From contig NZ_WHNP01000020.1 in the NCBI RefSeq assembly GCF_009362735.1, positions 62,001-126,000 of the forward strand: a stretch of DNA of 64,000 nucleotides. Direction: 5' to 3'. How positions within the stretch are numbered: position 1 is the stretch's first letter; every line of letters starts with the position of its first letter. Shown here in pieces: positions 8,458-16,896 of the stretch. The stretch is from Paraburkholderia franconis (GTDB taxonomy: Bacteria; Pseudomonadota; Gammaproteobacteria; Burkholderiales; Burkholderiaceae). The notes under the pieces were generated by a model. It made no database searches. It saw only the letters and a list, made by a program, of their open reading frames with translations, and was not told where the DNA came from. Made by a program: the position numbers and the translations under genes.

Positions 8458-9420
8458 TCATTTTGCCGCGCGCGCCGCGGGCCATACGAAGCCCGCTTCG
8501 CCCGGGCCGGGCGCGGCAGGCGGCACGCCGAACAGCACGCTGTTCGGCGTGCTGCTGAACGTATCGGCAGCGCGGTCGACCGAGCGCACGGCCGTGCGCA
8601 CGTCTTCCGCCAGCGAGTTGACGCGCGGCAGCGTGTCGTAACCGACGCGCGCCGATACGTCCTGCAGCGTCGCATTCATCGCCGTCAGCGCATCACCCGC
8701 CTGCTGCGCGGCTGTGCCGACCTTGTTCAGCGTGACATTGAGCGGACCGTCCGCGCGATTGAGGCTCGTGATCATCCGGTTCGTCGACACGAGCGTCTGA
8801 TCCAGCTGGTTCAACGTGCCCGGCAGCTTGCCCGCCGCCGGTCCCATTTGCGCCGTGAGCGTCGCGACGCCATCGGCTGCGTGTTGCAGGCTCGCCGCCG
8901 TCGCCATCAGCTGGGCGCGCATTTCCGGCGACAGCAGGTCGTCGACGTCGCGCACGGTCTTTTCGAGCTCACGCAGCAGCACGTCGCCGCGCGACTGCAA
9001 CTGGTCGAGCAGGCCCGGACGCATCGGCATCTGCGCGACGTTCTTCGGCGACGACGCGAGCGGCGTCGTGTCGTGTCCCGTATCGTCGAGCTGGATGAAC
9101 GCGAGGCCCGTGACACCCTGCAGGCCGAGACTGCCGAACGTCGAATGCGTGATCGGCGCGTTCTTGTCGACGAGGATGCGGATCAGGATCTGTCCCGGAT
9201 GCGCGCGATCGAATTTGATCGACTGCACCTTGCCGACGTCGAGGCCGCGATATCGTACCGCAGCATCTGGGTACAAACCTGTGACATTGGTCCGCGCGAT
9301 CAGATCGAAAGGGATGCGCACCGATCGGTCGACGTTGAAGAAAAACACCGCCACGCCGATCGCAATCGCCATCACGACTGTGAAGAGCCCGGCCCAGAAG
9401 GCGTGTGATTTATTTTCCAT
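8458..9420 (-). CDS. MCE (MlaD-like) lipid-binding protein
   Basis: A 320-residue inner-membrane-anchored protein: one N-terminal membrane helix (about 10-28, GLFTVVMAIAIGVAVFFF), then a single MCE domain from about 35 to 120 (TNVTGLYPDAAVRYRGLDVGKV, GLQGVTGLAFIQL), then a long helical region to about 280. In MlaD and related proteins the MCE domain forms a hexameric ring that carries lipids through the periplasm. One MCE domain places it nearer to MlaD than to the multi-domain PqiB or YebT. The ATPase and permease genes lie directly upstream and the auxiliary lipoprotein gene downstream. Confidence 0.92.
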   Translation of the reverse strand: MENKSHAFWAGLFTVVMAIAIGVAVFFFNVDRSVRIPFDLIARTNVTGLYPDAAVRYRGLDVGKVQSIKFDRAHPGQILIRILVDKNAPITHSTFGSLGLQGVTGLAFIQLDDTGHDTTPLASSPKNVAQMPMRPGLLDQLQSRGDVLLRELEKTVRDVDDLLSPEMRAQLMATAASLQHAADGVATLTAQMGPAAGKLPGTLNQLDQTLVSTNRMITSLNRADGPLNVTLNKVGTAAQQAGDALTAMNATLQDVSARVGYDTLPRVNSLAEDVRTAVRSVDRAADTFSSTPNSVLFGVPPAAPGPGEAGFVWPAARAAK

Positions 9421-9496
9421 GGTCAGGTTCCCTGGTTCGCAGCGGGTTGGCGGCCGGCGACGCGGGCGCTTTCACTGCCGCGTGTGGTTGCCGGAC

Positions 9497-10387
9497 TCAC
9501 AGCGCGGTGCGCAGCGGAAGCGCTTCCGCCGCGGGCTCCAGCGCTTCGTGCGGCAGCTTCGCGCGCCGCTCCGGCGACAATCCCTGCAACGCGAGCCGCC
9601 CGCGCAGCCCGAGAAAATATTCACGGATGAACGGATGATCGAAGCCCGCCACTTCCTCGACGGGCGCCGCCACGACGACCTTGCGGTCCGCGATCACTGC
9701 GACGCGCGTCGACAGCGCGACCATCGTATCGAGATCGTGCGTCACCATCACCACAGTCAGGCCGAGCGCGCGATGCAACGCGCTGATCAGCTCGACGAAT
9801 TCGTCGGATGCCTGCGGATCGAGACCCGCCGTCGGCTCGTCGAGGAACAGCAACTCCGGTTCGAGCGCGATGGCGCGCGCGATGCCCACGCGCTTCACCA
9901 TCCCGCCCGACAGCGCCGCCGGCATCTTCGACGCGTGCTTGCACGGCAGCCCGACCATTTCGAGCTTGAGCATCACGATGTCGCGCAACAGGTCTTCGGG
10001 CACCTTGCCGAGCTCGCGCAACGGCTGCGCGATGTTGTCGAACACCGACAGCGACGAGAACAGCGCGCCGTGCTGGAACAGCATGCCCGAGCGCACGCGC
10101 ATCAGCGCGGCTTCTTCGTCGTCGAGCTGAGCGATGTCCTCGCCGAACACCTTGATCGTGCCCGAGGTCGGCTTTTCGAGGCCGAGAATCTGGCGCATCA
10201 GCGTCGTCTTGCCCGAGCCCGAGCCGCCGACGATCGACACGATCTCGCCGCGCCGCGCGTCGAAGTCCAGATGCTGATGGACGATGTTGCGGCCATAGCG
10301 TTTGGTCAGATTGCGCACCTCGATCACGGTTTCCGCGATCTGCGGCAGCGGCTGGTCCTGTACGGTGGAGGTGAGCGGCGCGATCAT
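9497..10387 (-). CDS. ABC transporter ATP-binding protein (MlaF-like)
   Basis: A 296-residue ATPase from ATG 10387. Walker A GGSGSGKT is at 54-61, the Q-loop at FQHG, the signature LSGGM at 159-163 and Walker B LLFLDEPTAG at 179-188, followed by the H-loop (TLVVMVTHD-type sequence). The start overlaps the permease stop by four bases (ATGA), which indicates translational coupling and rules out the longer open frame reaching to 10693. It should power the MlaE-type permease encoded upstream. The last 30 residues are a tail beyond the ABC domain. Confidence 0.93.
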   Translation of the reverse strand: MIAPLTSTVQDQPLPQIAETVIEVRNLTKRYGRNIVHQHLDFDARRGEIVSIVGGSGSGKTTLMRQILGLEKPTSGTIKVFGEDIAQLDDEEAALMRVRSGMLFQHGALFSSLSVFDNIAQPLRELGKVPEDLLRDIVMLKLEMVGLPCKHASKMPAALSGGMVKRVGIARAIALEPELLFLDEPTAGLDPQASDEFVELISALHRALGLTVVMVTHDLDTMVALSTRVAVIADRKVVVAAPVEEVAGFDHPFIREYFLGLRGRLALQGLSPERRAKLPHEALEPAAEALPLRTAL

Positions 10388-11559
10388 GACAGCCCCACGT
10401 TCTGAAAGAGAATCGCGAACACGGCGTCGGCGAGGATGACGACCGTGATCGACGTGACAACGGATGTCGTCGTGCCCTCGCCGAGACTCTGCGAATTGGC
10501 CTTGATGCGAAAGCCGAAGTGACAGCCGACAATCGCAATCAGCATGCCGAACACCACGCCCTTGCCGAGCCCGATCCACAGGTTCGCGACGGGCACGACG
10601 CCCGGCAGCGCGCGCGCAAAGTACGACATGTCGATCTGCAGCACGAGCTTCGCGGCCAGCGCGCCGCCCGTCAACGAGATGATATTCGTCCACATCACGA
10701 GCAACGGCATCGCGAGCGACAGCGCGAGCACGCGCGGCAGGATCAGACGCAAGCCGTGCGGAATGCCCATCACGCGCATTGCGTCGAGTTCTTCCGTCAC
10801 GCGCATCACGCCGATCTGCGCGGTGATCGCCGAACCGGAGCGGCCCGCCACCAGGATCGCCGACAGCACAGGCCCAAGCTCGCGCAGCACCGACATCCCC
10901 AGAATGTTCACGATGTACTGGTTCGCGCCGAAGAGCCGCAGCTGCTGCGCGGACAGATAGCTGAGCACGATGCCGATCAGGAACGCGACGAGCGCGGTGA
11001 TGGGCAGCGCCTGCGTGCCCGCGCTATAGACGTTCGCCGAAAACTCCTTCCACGGCGCGAGCTTCGGATTGCGCGCGATCGACAGCAGATCGAGAATCAC
11101 GCGCCCGAACATCGCGATACCGCCATACAGATGCTCGAAGAACGCGAAGATGCCGAGGCCGAGCTGCGTGAACGGATCGAAGCGACGCACGGGCTCGGGG
11201 TTCTCGCGCACCGTGTCGAGCAGCGCGATGCGCTCGAAAATGTCGCGCTGCGTATCGTTGAGCGCGACGAGATCGGTGGGCAGCCTGTAGCCCCACACGC
11301 GCCACAGCGCCTGGCCACCGACATGATCCATCCGTTCGACTTGCGACAGATCCCACTGCGCGACATGCGCGCGGCTGGCGATCAATTCGCGCAGACGCGG
11401 CAATGCCCTTTCGTGCACGCGGTCACGCGCCAGCGCGAGCGCCGTCCACTGGCCGGACAGGCGGACGATCTTGCCCTGGCTGCCTGCCGCGACTTCGAGT
11501 CCGGGAGGAGTGTCGTAGTTCAAGGATCGCTGGAATAGGATTATCGGATTAACGGGCAT
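10384..11559 (-). CDS. MlaE-family permease with N-terminal STAS-like domain
   Basis: A 391-residue inner-membrane permease. Residues about 25-115 form a STAS-like domain (VRLSGQWTALAL, VAQWDLSQVERMDHVGGQAL), and from about 150 on there is a MlaE/permease domain with five or so membrane helices and the family signature LRELGPVLSAILVAGRSGSAITAQIG and RVTEELDAMRVMG. In the E. coli Mla system the STAS protein MlaB is separate; here it is fused to the permease, as in several other MCE systems. First gene of the operon with the ATPase, MCE protein, lipoprotein and VanZ-like protein. Direction and lipid cannot be deduced. Confidence 0.92.
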   Translation of the reverse strand: MPVNPIILFQRSLNYDTPPGLEVAAGSQGKIVRLSGQWTALALARDRVHERALPRLRELIASRAHVAQWDLSQVERMDHVGGQALWRVWGYRLPTDLVALNDTQRDIFERIALLDTVRENPEPVRRFDPFTQLGLGIFAFFEHLYGGIAMFGRVILDLLSIARNPKLAPWKEFSANVYSAGTQALPITALVAFLIGIVLSYLSAQQLRLFGANQYIVNILGMSVLRELGPVLSAILVAGRSGSAITAQIGVMRVTEELDAMRVMGIPHGLRLILPRVLALSLAMPLLVMWTNIISLTGGALAAKLVLQIDMSYFARALPGVVPVANLWIGLGKGVVFGMLIAIVGCHFGFRIKANSQSLGEGTTTSVVTSITVVILADAVFAILFQNVGLS

Positions 11560-11679
11560 TGTAGCGAAGCCACCGATATTGGGCCCTGGTGGTATGCCTC
11601 GTTACGGCGCGTGTTCCGGCGTGTTGGCCCGGGAAAGCTGAATGGGTCACGACCCGATCACGATGACAGACTGAGTGGC

Positions 11680-11685
11680 TAAAAT
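11680..11685 (+). promoter_or_regulatory. Candidate -10 box very close to the birA start
   Basis: TAAAAT preceded by GGC lies only seven bases before the birA ATG at 11693. A transcript from it would begin at or next to the start codon, and no Shine-Dalgarno sequence is seen there. No good -35 box is visible at 17 bases. Confidence 0.35.
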
Positions 11686-11692
11686 ACGGCTC

Positions 11693-12598
11693 ATGAATAC
11701 CCCTAACTCATCCGGCGCCTCGGGCGACTGGCGAATCGACCGGCAGCGCGCCGTTGCCTTGTTCGGACCGGCCGCGCACGACTGGCCCATCGAGATCGTC
11801 GAAGAGACAGGCTCGACCAACGCCGACCTGATGGCGCGCATGAAGGCGCTGCCACGCGAACCGGGCGCGCTCGCGCGGCCTGTCGTGCGGGTCGCCTATC
11901 TGCAGACGGCGGGACGCGGCCGCCGCGGCCGCACCTGGTATGCGGAACCCGGCAACGCGCTGCTGTTCTCGGTCGCGTGCGTGCTGCCGCGGCCGCTCGA
12001 AGGACTCGCGGGGCTGAGCCTCGCCGTGGGCGTGGCGCTCGTCGACGGCTTGCGCTCGCTGCCCGTCGCGGGCCCCGGCCAGATCGCGCTGAAGTGGCCG
12101 AACGACGTGCTGCTCGAAGGCGACAAGCTCGCCGGCATCCTGATCGAAACGGCGTGGAGCACGCCGGACGCGAGCGCTGTCGTGATCGGTATCGGCACGA
12201 ACGTGAAGGGCGCCGACGAACTGGCCGCGAAAGTCGGCGCGCTCAACGCGGACGTGCCCGCGCAGGCGCGCGGCGCGGCGCCCACGGCACTCTCGCGCGC
12301 GCTGCCGAACGCGAATCTCACCGATACCCTCGCAGCCGAGCTCAACGCGCTCGAGCCGGCATTGCAGCGCTTCGGCGCAGAAGGTTTCGCGCCGTTCCGG
12401 CAACGCTGGAACGGCTGCCACGCCTACGCGGGACGCGATGTCGTGCTGTTCGAGCAGGGCGTCGAGACCGGGCGCGGCGTCGCGGCAGGCGTCGATGATC
12501 TCGGGCAACTGCTGCTCGACACGCCATCCGGCAGGCAGGCGATCGCGACGGGCGACGTGTCGCTGCGCCTCGCGGACGAAGGCAGCGGCGCGGCATGA
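11693..12598 (+). CDS. birA: Biotin--[acetyl-CoA-carboxylase] ligase, lacking the repressor domain
   Basis: The enzyme activates biotin to biotinyl-AMP and attaches it to carboxylase carrier domains. From ATG 11693 the product has 301 residues. The conserved [11 protein letters not shown] lies at about 38-48 and the adenylate-binding GRGRRGRTW at 74-82, with [14 protein letters not shown] and LKWPNDVLL further on. In E. coli BirA the same glycine-arginine loop starts at residue 115, so about 40 residues are missing, namely the helix-turn-helix. This is thus a ligase only, not the biotin-operon repressor. coaX overlaps its stop by four bases. Confidence 0.93.
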   Translation: MNTPNSSGASGDWRIDRQRAVALFGPAAHDWPIEIVEETGSTNADLMARMKALPREPGALARPVVRVAYLQTAGRGRRGRTWYAEPGNALLFSVACVLPRPLEGLAGLSLAVGVALVDGLRSLPVAGPGQIALKWPNDVLLEGDKLAGILIETAWSTPDASAVVIGIGTNVKGADELAAKVGALNADVPAQARGAAPTALSRALPNANLTDTLAAELNALEPALQRFGAEGFAPFRQRWNGCHAYAGRDVVLFEQGVETGRGVAAGVDDLGQLLLDTPSGRQAIATGDVSLRLADEGSGAA

Positions 12599-13470
12599 GT
12601 GGCGCACCGTATCTGCTGATCGACGCCGGCAATAGCCGGGTCAAGTGGGCGCTCGTTAAGGCCGATGGTACACAGACACACTCGGGCGCGTTCGCGCATG
12701 GTGGCCAGCTGATCAAGGGCACCGGCGATCCCTTGCAGTCGAGGCATGAGCCGGACTGGTCGACGCTGCCCGCGCCGGGTTCTGCATGGTTATCGAACGT
12801 CGCTGGCGACGCCGTCGCGCGCCGCATCGACGCATTCATCGACCGATGCTGGCCCGCACTGCCGCGCACGACGATCCGTTCGTCTGCGCGGCAGTGCGGC
12901 GTCACGAACCGTTATACGACGCCGTCGCAACTCGGCAGCGATCGCTGGGCGGGCATGATCGGCGCACGTGCGGCATTTCCGGGCGAGCCGCTGCTGATTG
13001 CAACGTTCGGCACCGCGACGACACTGGAAGCATTGAACGCCGATGGCGTGTTCGTCGGCGGATTGATCGCGCCGGGCTGGTCGCTGATGATGCGCTCGCT
13101 CGGCGAGCATACGGCGCAACTGCCGACACTCGACGCAATCGCCGCGCAAGGCCTGCTCGCCGACGATGGCGACGCTGCAAGCAAAGATGAACATGCGAAT
13201 CGCGCCGCATGGTTCGCGGTCGATACGCCGCGCTCGTTGTCGTCGGGATGCGCGTTGGCGCAGATCGGCTTCGTCGAGCGGATGTGGAGTGATCTGCAGG
13301 ATGAATGGAAAGCACCTGTGCGGCTCGTCATCAGCGGCGGCGCCTCGGGTGAACTCGCGCAGGCGCTGTGCGTGCCGCATACGCGTCACGATTCACTCGT
13401 GCTGGCGGGACTCGCGCTGATCGCGGCGGAGGCTTCGGCCAGTTCGCCACCGGACGCCCGCCCGTCCTGA
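12595..13470 (+). CDS. coaX: Type III pantothenate kinase
   Basis: CoaX phosphorylates pantothenate, the first step of coenzyme A synthesis, and is related to the Bvg accessory factor. The 291-residue product has the ASKHA phosphate motif DAGNSRVKW at 10-18, the [11 protein letters not shown] segment near 115, and [12 protein letters not shown] followed by GLIAPGW, which hold the catalytic and pantothenate-binding residues. The gene starts inside the birA stop (ATGA overlap), so the two are coupled; birA-coaX is a frequent pair in beta-proteobacteria. Confidence 0.95.
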   Translation: MSGAPYLLIDAGNSRVKWALVKADGTQTHSGAFAHGGQLIKGTGDPLQSRHEPDWSTLPAPGSAWLSNVAGDAVARRIDAFIDRCWPALPRTTIRSSARQCGVTNRYTTPSQLGSDRWAGMIGARAAFPGEPLLIATFGTATTLEALNADGVFVGGLIAPGWSLMMRSLGEHTAQLPTLDAIAAQGLLADDGDAASKDEHANRAAWFAVDTPRSLSSGCALAQIGFVERMWSDLQDEWKAPVRLVISGGASGELAQALCVPHTRHDSLVLAGLALIAAEASASSPPDARPS

Positions 13471-13509
13471 ACACCGAACCCTGGACAGACAATGGTGGAG
13501 ACATCAACG

Positions 13510-13749
13510 ATGCTGCGCTGGCTAATCGCCCTGCTCCTGCTCGCCAACATCCTCGCGTTCGTCACGATGCGCGGGCTGTTCGGCCCATCGCCCTCGGCAG
13601 GACCACGCGAACCGAATCATCTGGGCCGGCAGGTGCGCCCCGACCAGTTGCGCGTGTATCCGATGTCGGCCGCCGACGCGACGGATCTCGCCATCGTCGG
13701 TGGACCCGCGCCCATTACGCCCGTCGCCGCTTCGGCGCTGAACCAGTAA
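13510..13749 (+). CDS. Small single-pass membrane protein after coaX
   Basis: A 79-residue protein (85 if the ATG at 13492 is used) with one N-terminal membrane helix, MLRWLIALLLLANILAFV, then a polar segment with LGRQVRPDQLRVYPM and a Pro/Ala-rich end. It resembles the N-terminal part of SPOR-type proteins commonly encoded after coaX in Burkholderia, but no SPOR domain is present. The ATG at 13510 has a good GGTGGAGA ribosome site eight bases ahead. It is probably the last gene of the birA-coaX operon. Function unknown. Confidence 0.7.
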   Translation: MLRWLIALLLLANILAFVTMRGLFGPSPSAGPREPNHLGRQVRPDQLRVYPMSAADATDLAIVGGPAPITPVAASALNQ

Positions 13750-13796
13750 GAGCGGCTTGGTCGAAAGTACGCGGCCCGACCGTCACCGGGTCGTCC

Positions 13797-14279
13797 TTAG
13801 CCCTGCGCGCGCACTTTCTTGAGCAGCGCCGTCGTCGAACGGTCGTGTTCAAACGGAATCGCCAGCGCCTTGCCGCCCCAGCCGCGCACCAGCGCGGATT
13901 CCGGCAGCTTGTCCATGTCGTAGTCGCCGCCCTTGACCAGCACGTCGGGGCGCAACGCTTCGATCAGCGCGACGGGCGTCTGCTCCTCGAAACGCACCAC
14001 CCAGTCGACGCTTTCCAGCGCGGCCAGCAGCGCCATCCGGTCGGCTTCGTTGTTGATCGGGCGGTCGTCGCCTTTGCCGAGCATACGCACCGACGCATCG
14101 CTGTTCACGCCGACGATCAGCGTCGCGCCCAGCGCCTTCGCGTCCGCAAGATACGAGACGTGCCCGCGATGGAGGATATCGAAGACGCCGTTCGTGAAGA
14201 CCACGGGGCCAGGCAGCGAAGGGCGAAGTTGCGCGAGGGCATCACGCGTCGTGAGCTTGCGTTCGAAAGTAGCGGCCAT
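13797..14279 (-). CDS. rfaE2: D-glycero-beta-D-manno-heptose 1-phosphate adenylyltransferase
   Basis: A 160-residue nucleotidyltransferase that makes ADP-heptose for the lipopolysaccharide core. The cytidylyltransferase-fold motif HRGH is at 37-40 within TNGVFDILHRGHVSYL; GVNSDASVRMLGKG and KGGDYDMDKLPE follow in family order. It corresponds to the C-terminal half of E. coli HldE; in Burkholderia the kinase is a separate protein encoded elsewhere. It is convergent with the birA-coaX unit, 47 bases from the small membrane gene. Confidence 0.94.
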   Translation of the reverse strand: MAATFERKLTTRDALAQLRPSLPGPVVFTNGVFDILHRGHVSYLADAKALGATLIVGVNSDASVRMLGKGDDRPINNEADRMALLAALESVDWVVRFEEQTPVALIEALRPDVLVKGGDYDMDKLPESALVRGWGGKALAIPFEHDRSTTALLKKVRAQG

Positions 14280-14385
14280 GTGAGAAGTCGTTTAGCGGAA
14301 TTGCGTCGAGTGTATTTGAATCGCCTTGGTATAGCCGCAGAAGGACTGCACGGTGGCGACGCATGGATTCAAAGCCGAAAAGAAA

Positions 14386-14417
14386 ACGGCCCGGCGGGTT
14401 TTCACCTGCCGGGCCGT
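14386..14417 (-). terminator. Intrinsic terminator of the ferritin-like gene
   Basis: The arms ACGGCCCGGC and GCCGGGCCGT form a very stable hairpin. On the minus strand it is followed by TTTTCTTTT, a proper U-tract. It lies about 55 bases after the stop of the gene at 14471-15349. Confidence 0.85.
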
Positions 14418-14470
14418 GGCGTTCCTGTGCCGCGCGCCGTGCGTTCAGCGACGCAGGCGCGCCGCCTCTG

Positions 14471-15349
14471 TCAGGCCAGTTGCTGATGCGCAGCCGCCGG
14501 TTGTTCAGCCTGCAGGCGCGTCACCACTTCCTTGCGATAGCGGTTCAGTTCCTGAGCCGTGCCGAACGAGCGCTCGAACAGGATCGACAGGTTGTGCAGA
14601 ATGCGTTCGACCACCTTCTTTTCCCAGCCGTCGTCGAAACGGATCTGCTCGTCGAGCCAGCGCTCGAGCCACTCCGGATCTGGCAGACGCGATTGCACGG
14701 TGTCGCGCGGGAACAGCGCCTGGTTCACGTGCAGGTTCGTGGGGTGCAGCGGCTTTTCCGTGCGACGCGCAGACGCCATCAGCACGCCGATCTTCGCGAA
14801 CGCCGCGCGCGCGACATCGCCGAAATTCGTCAGCGCCTTCTTCATGTAGCGCAGATACGCGCCGCCATGACGGGCTTCGTCGCGCGAAATGGTTTCGTAG
14901 ATGTGCTTGATGACAGGCTCGGTATGCCATTCAGCCGCGCGGCGATACCAATGGTTCAGGCGGATTTCGCCGCAGAAGTGCAGCATCAGCGTTTCGAGCG
15001 GCGGCGCCGGATCGAATTCGAAGCGGACTGCGTGCAGTTCCTCTTCCGTCGGCACGAGTTCGGGCTTGAAGCGGCGCAGATATTCCATCAACACAAGCGA
15101 GTGCTTCTGCTCTTCGAAGAACCACACGCTCATGAATGCGGAGAAGTCGCTGTCGTGGTGGTTGTCGCGCAGGAACATTTCCGTGGCGGGCAGCGCCGAC
15201 CATTCGGTGATCGCGTTCATCTTGATGGTCGCCGCCTGCTCGTCGGTGAGCAGCGACGCGTCGAATTTGTCCCAGGGAATGTCCTTCTCCATGTCCCATC
15301 GAACGGACTCGAGCGATTTGTAAAGTTCCGGATAAAGCATGGTGTTCAT
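14471..15349 (-). CDS. Ferritin-like di-iron protein (acyl-ACP desaturase relative)
   Basis: A 292-residue all-helical protein with two di-iron half-sites: EWSALPATE at 49-57 with EEQKHSLVL at 79-87, and the later pair around E128 (CGEIRLNHW) with RDEARHGG at 157-163. This is the layout of the ferritin-like superfamily that includes soluble fatty-acyl-ACP desaturases, but the protein is shorter than plant desaturases, so the activity is uncertain. The ATG at 15349 follows a GGGGTGGGA ribosome site. It stands alone with its own terminator and a palindrome in its upstream region. Confidence 0.8.
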   Translation of the reverse strand: MNTMLYPELYKSLESVRWDMEKDIPWDKFDASLLTDEQAATIKMNAITEWSALPATEMFLRDNHHDSDFSAFMSVWFFEEQKHSLVLMEYLRRFKPELVPTEEELHAVRFEFDPAPPLETLMLHFCGEIRLNHWYRRAAEWHTEPVIKHIYETISRDEARHGGAYLRYMKKALTNFGDVARAAFAKIGVLMASARRTEKPLHPTNLHVNQALFPRDTVQSRLPDPEWLERWLDEQIRFDDGWEKKVVERILHNLSILFERSFGTAQELNRYRKEVVTRLQAEQPAAAHQQLA

Positions 15350-15908
15350 GATCCCACCCCTGTTCTGCGCAAGGCGACGTCTGTTATCTGTTGCTGCTTT
15401 TGCTGCGGATGAACGGAAAATTCCGAAGCGTCGGGAACTTTCGCCGTCATCAGCACAGCATTCAATTTTACGCGGTAATCGGCTGCCAAGATGCATGCTT
15501 TGGCAAAAGAACTACTGCGGCTCGTGATGCGCACGCGAATTTCATGCCTCGAATGCGCGGCCAACCGTGGGTGAGGGAAAACCTGTGCCTGAGGTCGTGC
15601 CAGCTTGCGGCCTGGATGGCGGCATGGGGTCCGCGATGGACGCTCCGGCACCGTATCGGCACCGGCATGGGCGGCGAATCTGTCGTTGATGCGACGTTGT
15701 TCGCGCGCTCCCGCAGGCCAGAAAAAGCTTACACGATGATAGCACGCGAGGCCGCACGGCCCTGTTTCCGGGCCGTCGGGACAGGTGTTGAATTGACGTA
15801 AAGCAACGCGAGCGCACGCTATCCACACGAATTCAACTGAATGTGCTAGCGCGAAGCACGCGTTTTAAAGCGGTCGTATCGCTTCGCCGCAATACGACCG
15901 CCGGGACG
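15350..15908. other. Gene-free region upstream of the ferritin-like gene
   Basis: I see no convincing gene in these 559 bases; the open frames on both strands have skewed Arg/Pro/Ser compositions and no ribosome site. The region holds a 22-base palindrome at 15484-15505 (arms TGCCAA and TTGGCA around a GATGCATGCT centre) about 135 bases upstream of the ferritin-like start, which could be an operator, and the phaM terminator at its right end. Confidence 0.5.
15871..15900 (-). terminator. Intrinsic terminator after phaM
   Basis: CGGTCGTAT at 15871 pairs with ATACGACCG at 15892-15900. On the minus strand the hairpin is followed by CTTTAAAACG. It starts nine bases after the phaM stop. Confidence 0.7.
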
Positions 15909-16643
15909 TCATTCGGACGCCGACGAAGTTTTCTTCGCAGCCGATCCGCCCGTCGCGCGCTTCGCAGCCGGGCGTTTCGCGGCGGGACGCGGCGCGGCGT
16001 CGGCGGATTTCGCTTGTGCTGCAGCGTCGGCTTCGGGCTCGGGCGCATCGTCCGGTTCGAGATCGCTCGGCTCGACTCCCGCGCCCGCTTCCGATGCGCC
16101 CGTCGACGTCGTCGCAGCCGGCTGCGCCATCGCGAACTGCGCGATCTGGTTGAACTGCGCCTGCAGCAGATTCCACCAGCCCGACGCGTCGAATGCGGGC
16201 GGCGGCGTCGACTCGCTGGCTTCCTGCGCGCTTGCGGCAGGCTGCGGCTCCGGTTGCTTCGGCGGCGCGTCGGCTGCGGGCTGCGTCATCGCCTGCTGTG
16301 CGAACGCGCCGAACGCGCGCAGCGTCGAGAGCGTCGCGCGCTGCACTTCGAGCGCCTGAATCGCCGATTGCAGCATGTTCAGGTTGAGCTTGAGCCATTG
16401 CTCGACGGCGCGCATGTCGGTGATGCGCTTGTCGAGCTCCTCGACGTTGGTGAGCGGCGCCATCATGTCGGACATCATCGACAGCGACGGCACGATGCCC
16501 TGCGCCGCGCCCGGATGCGTGCCCGGAAACGCGGCACCGAACGGCGTGAGACGCATCATGCCCCACATGCGGTCGAGCATTTCGGCGGGCGGGAAACCGG
16601 GGAAGCCGGGAAACGGTGGTGTCGAGCCGGGTGTGTCGGTCAT
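15909..16643 (-). CDS. phaM: PhaM-like polyhydroxybutyrate granule protein
   Basis: A 244-residue protein whose N-terminal half (Pro/Gly-rich start, AEMLDRMWGMMRLTPFG, then VEELDKRITDMRAVEQWLKLNLNM) fits PhaM, a granule-associated protein that activates PHB synthase and links granules to the nucleoid in Ralstonia. The middle is rich in Pro, Ala and Glu. The C-terminal 30 residues carry PAAKR/AAKK repeats like the DNA-binding tail of PhaM. The ATG at 16643 has an AAGGAGAAC ribosome site. No other PHB genes lie close by. Confidence 0.8.
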   Translation of the reverse strand: MTDTPGSTPPFPGFPGFPPAEMLDRMWGMMRLTPFGAAFPGTHPGAAQGIVPSLSMMSDMMAPLTNVEELDKRITDMRAVEQWLKLNLNMLQSAIQALEVQRATLSTLRAFGAFAQQAMTQPAADAPPKQPEPQPAASAQEASESTPPPAFDASGWWNLLQAQFNQIAQFAMAQPAATTSTGASEAGAGVEPSDLEPDDAPEPEADAAAQAKSADAAPRPAAKRPAAKRATGGSAAKKTSSASE

Positions 16644-16896
16644 TGCGGTTCTCCTTGATTTCCTGAGTTCGGTTCCAGCGTGCGGCATAGGCATGCTGTT
16701 CGATCATACCGCGCGCCGTTTGCGGCTGGCCTCGCGAATTGCTGCCGACTGGATGCCTGGTTGGGCGCACCTATCGTGCGCATTTACCGGTGACGGTATC
16801 GCGTTCGCCTAAAGCCGGATTCGCTGATTCGCGGCCGCAACGAATGCTCCCGCACCAGCATCACCAACGATCAACCCGGTTGCCGCCGCGCCATCG

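Noticed and set aside
15346-15828. Minus-strand frame of 160 codons upstream of the ferritin-like gene
   Set aside because: No ribosome site or domain, composition like other spurious frames; the region looks regulatory.
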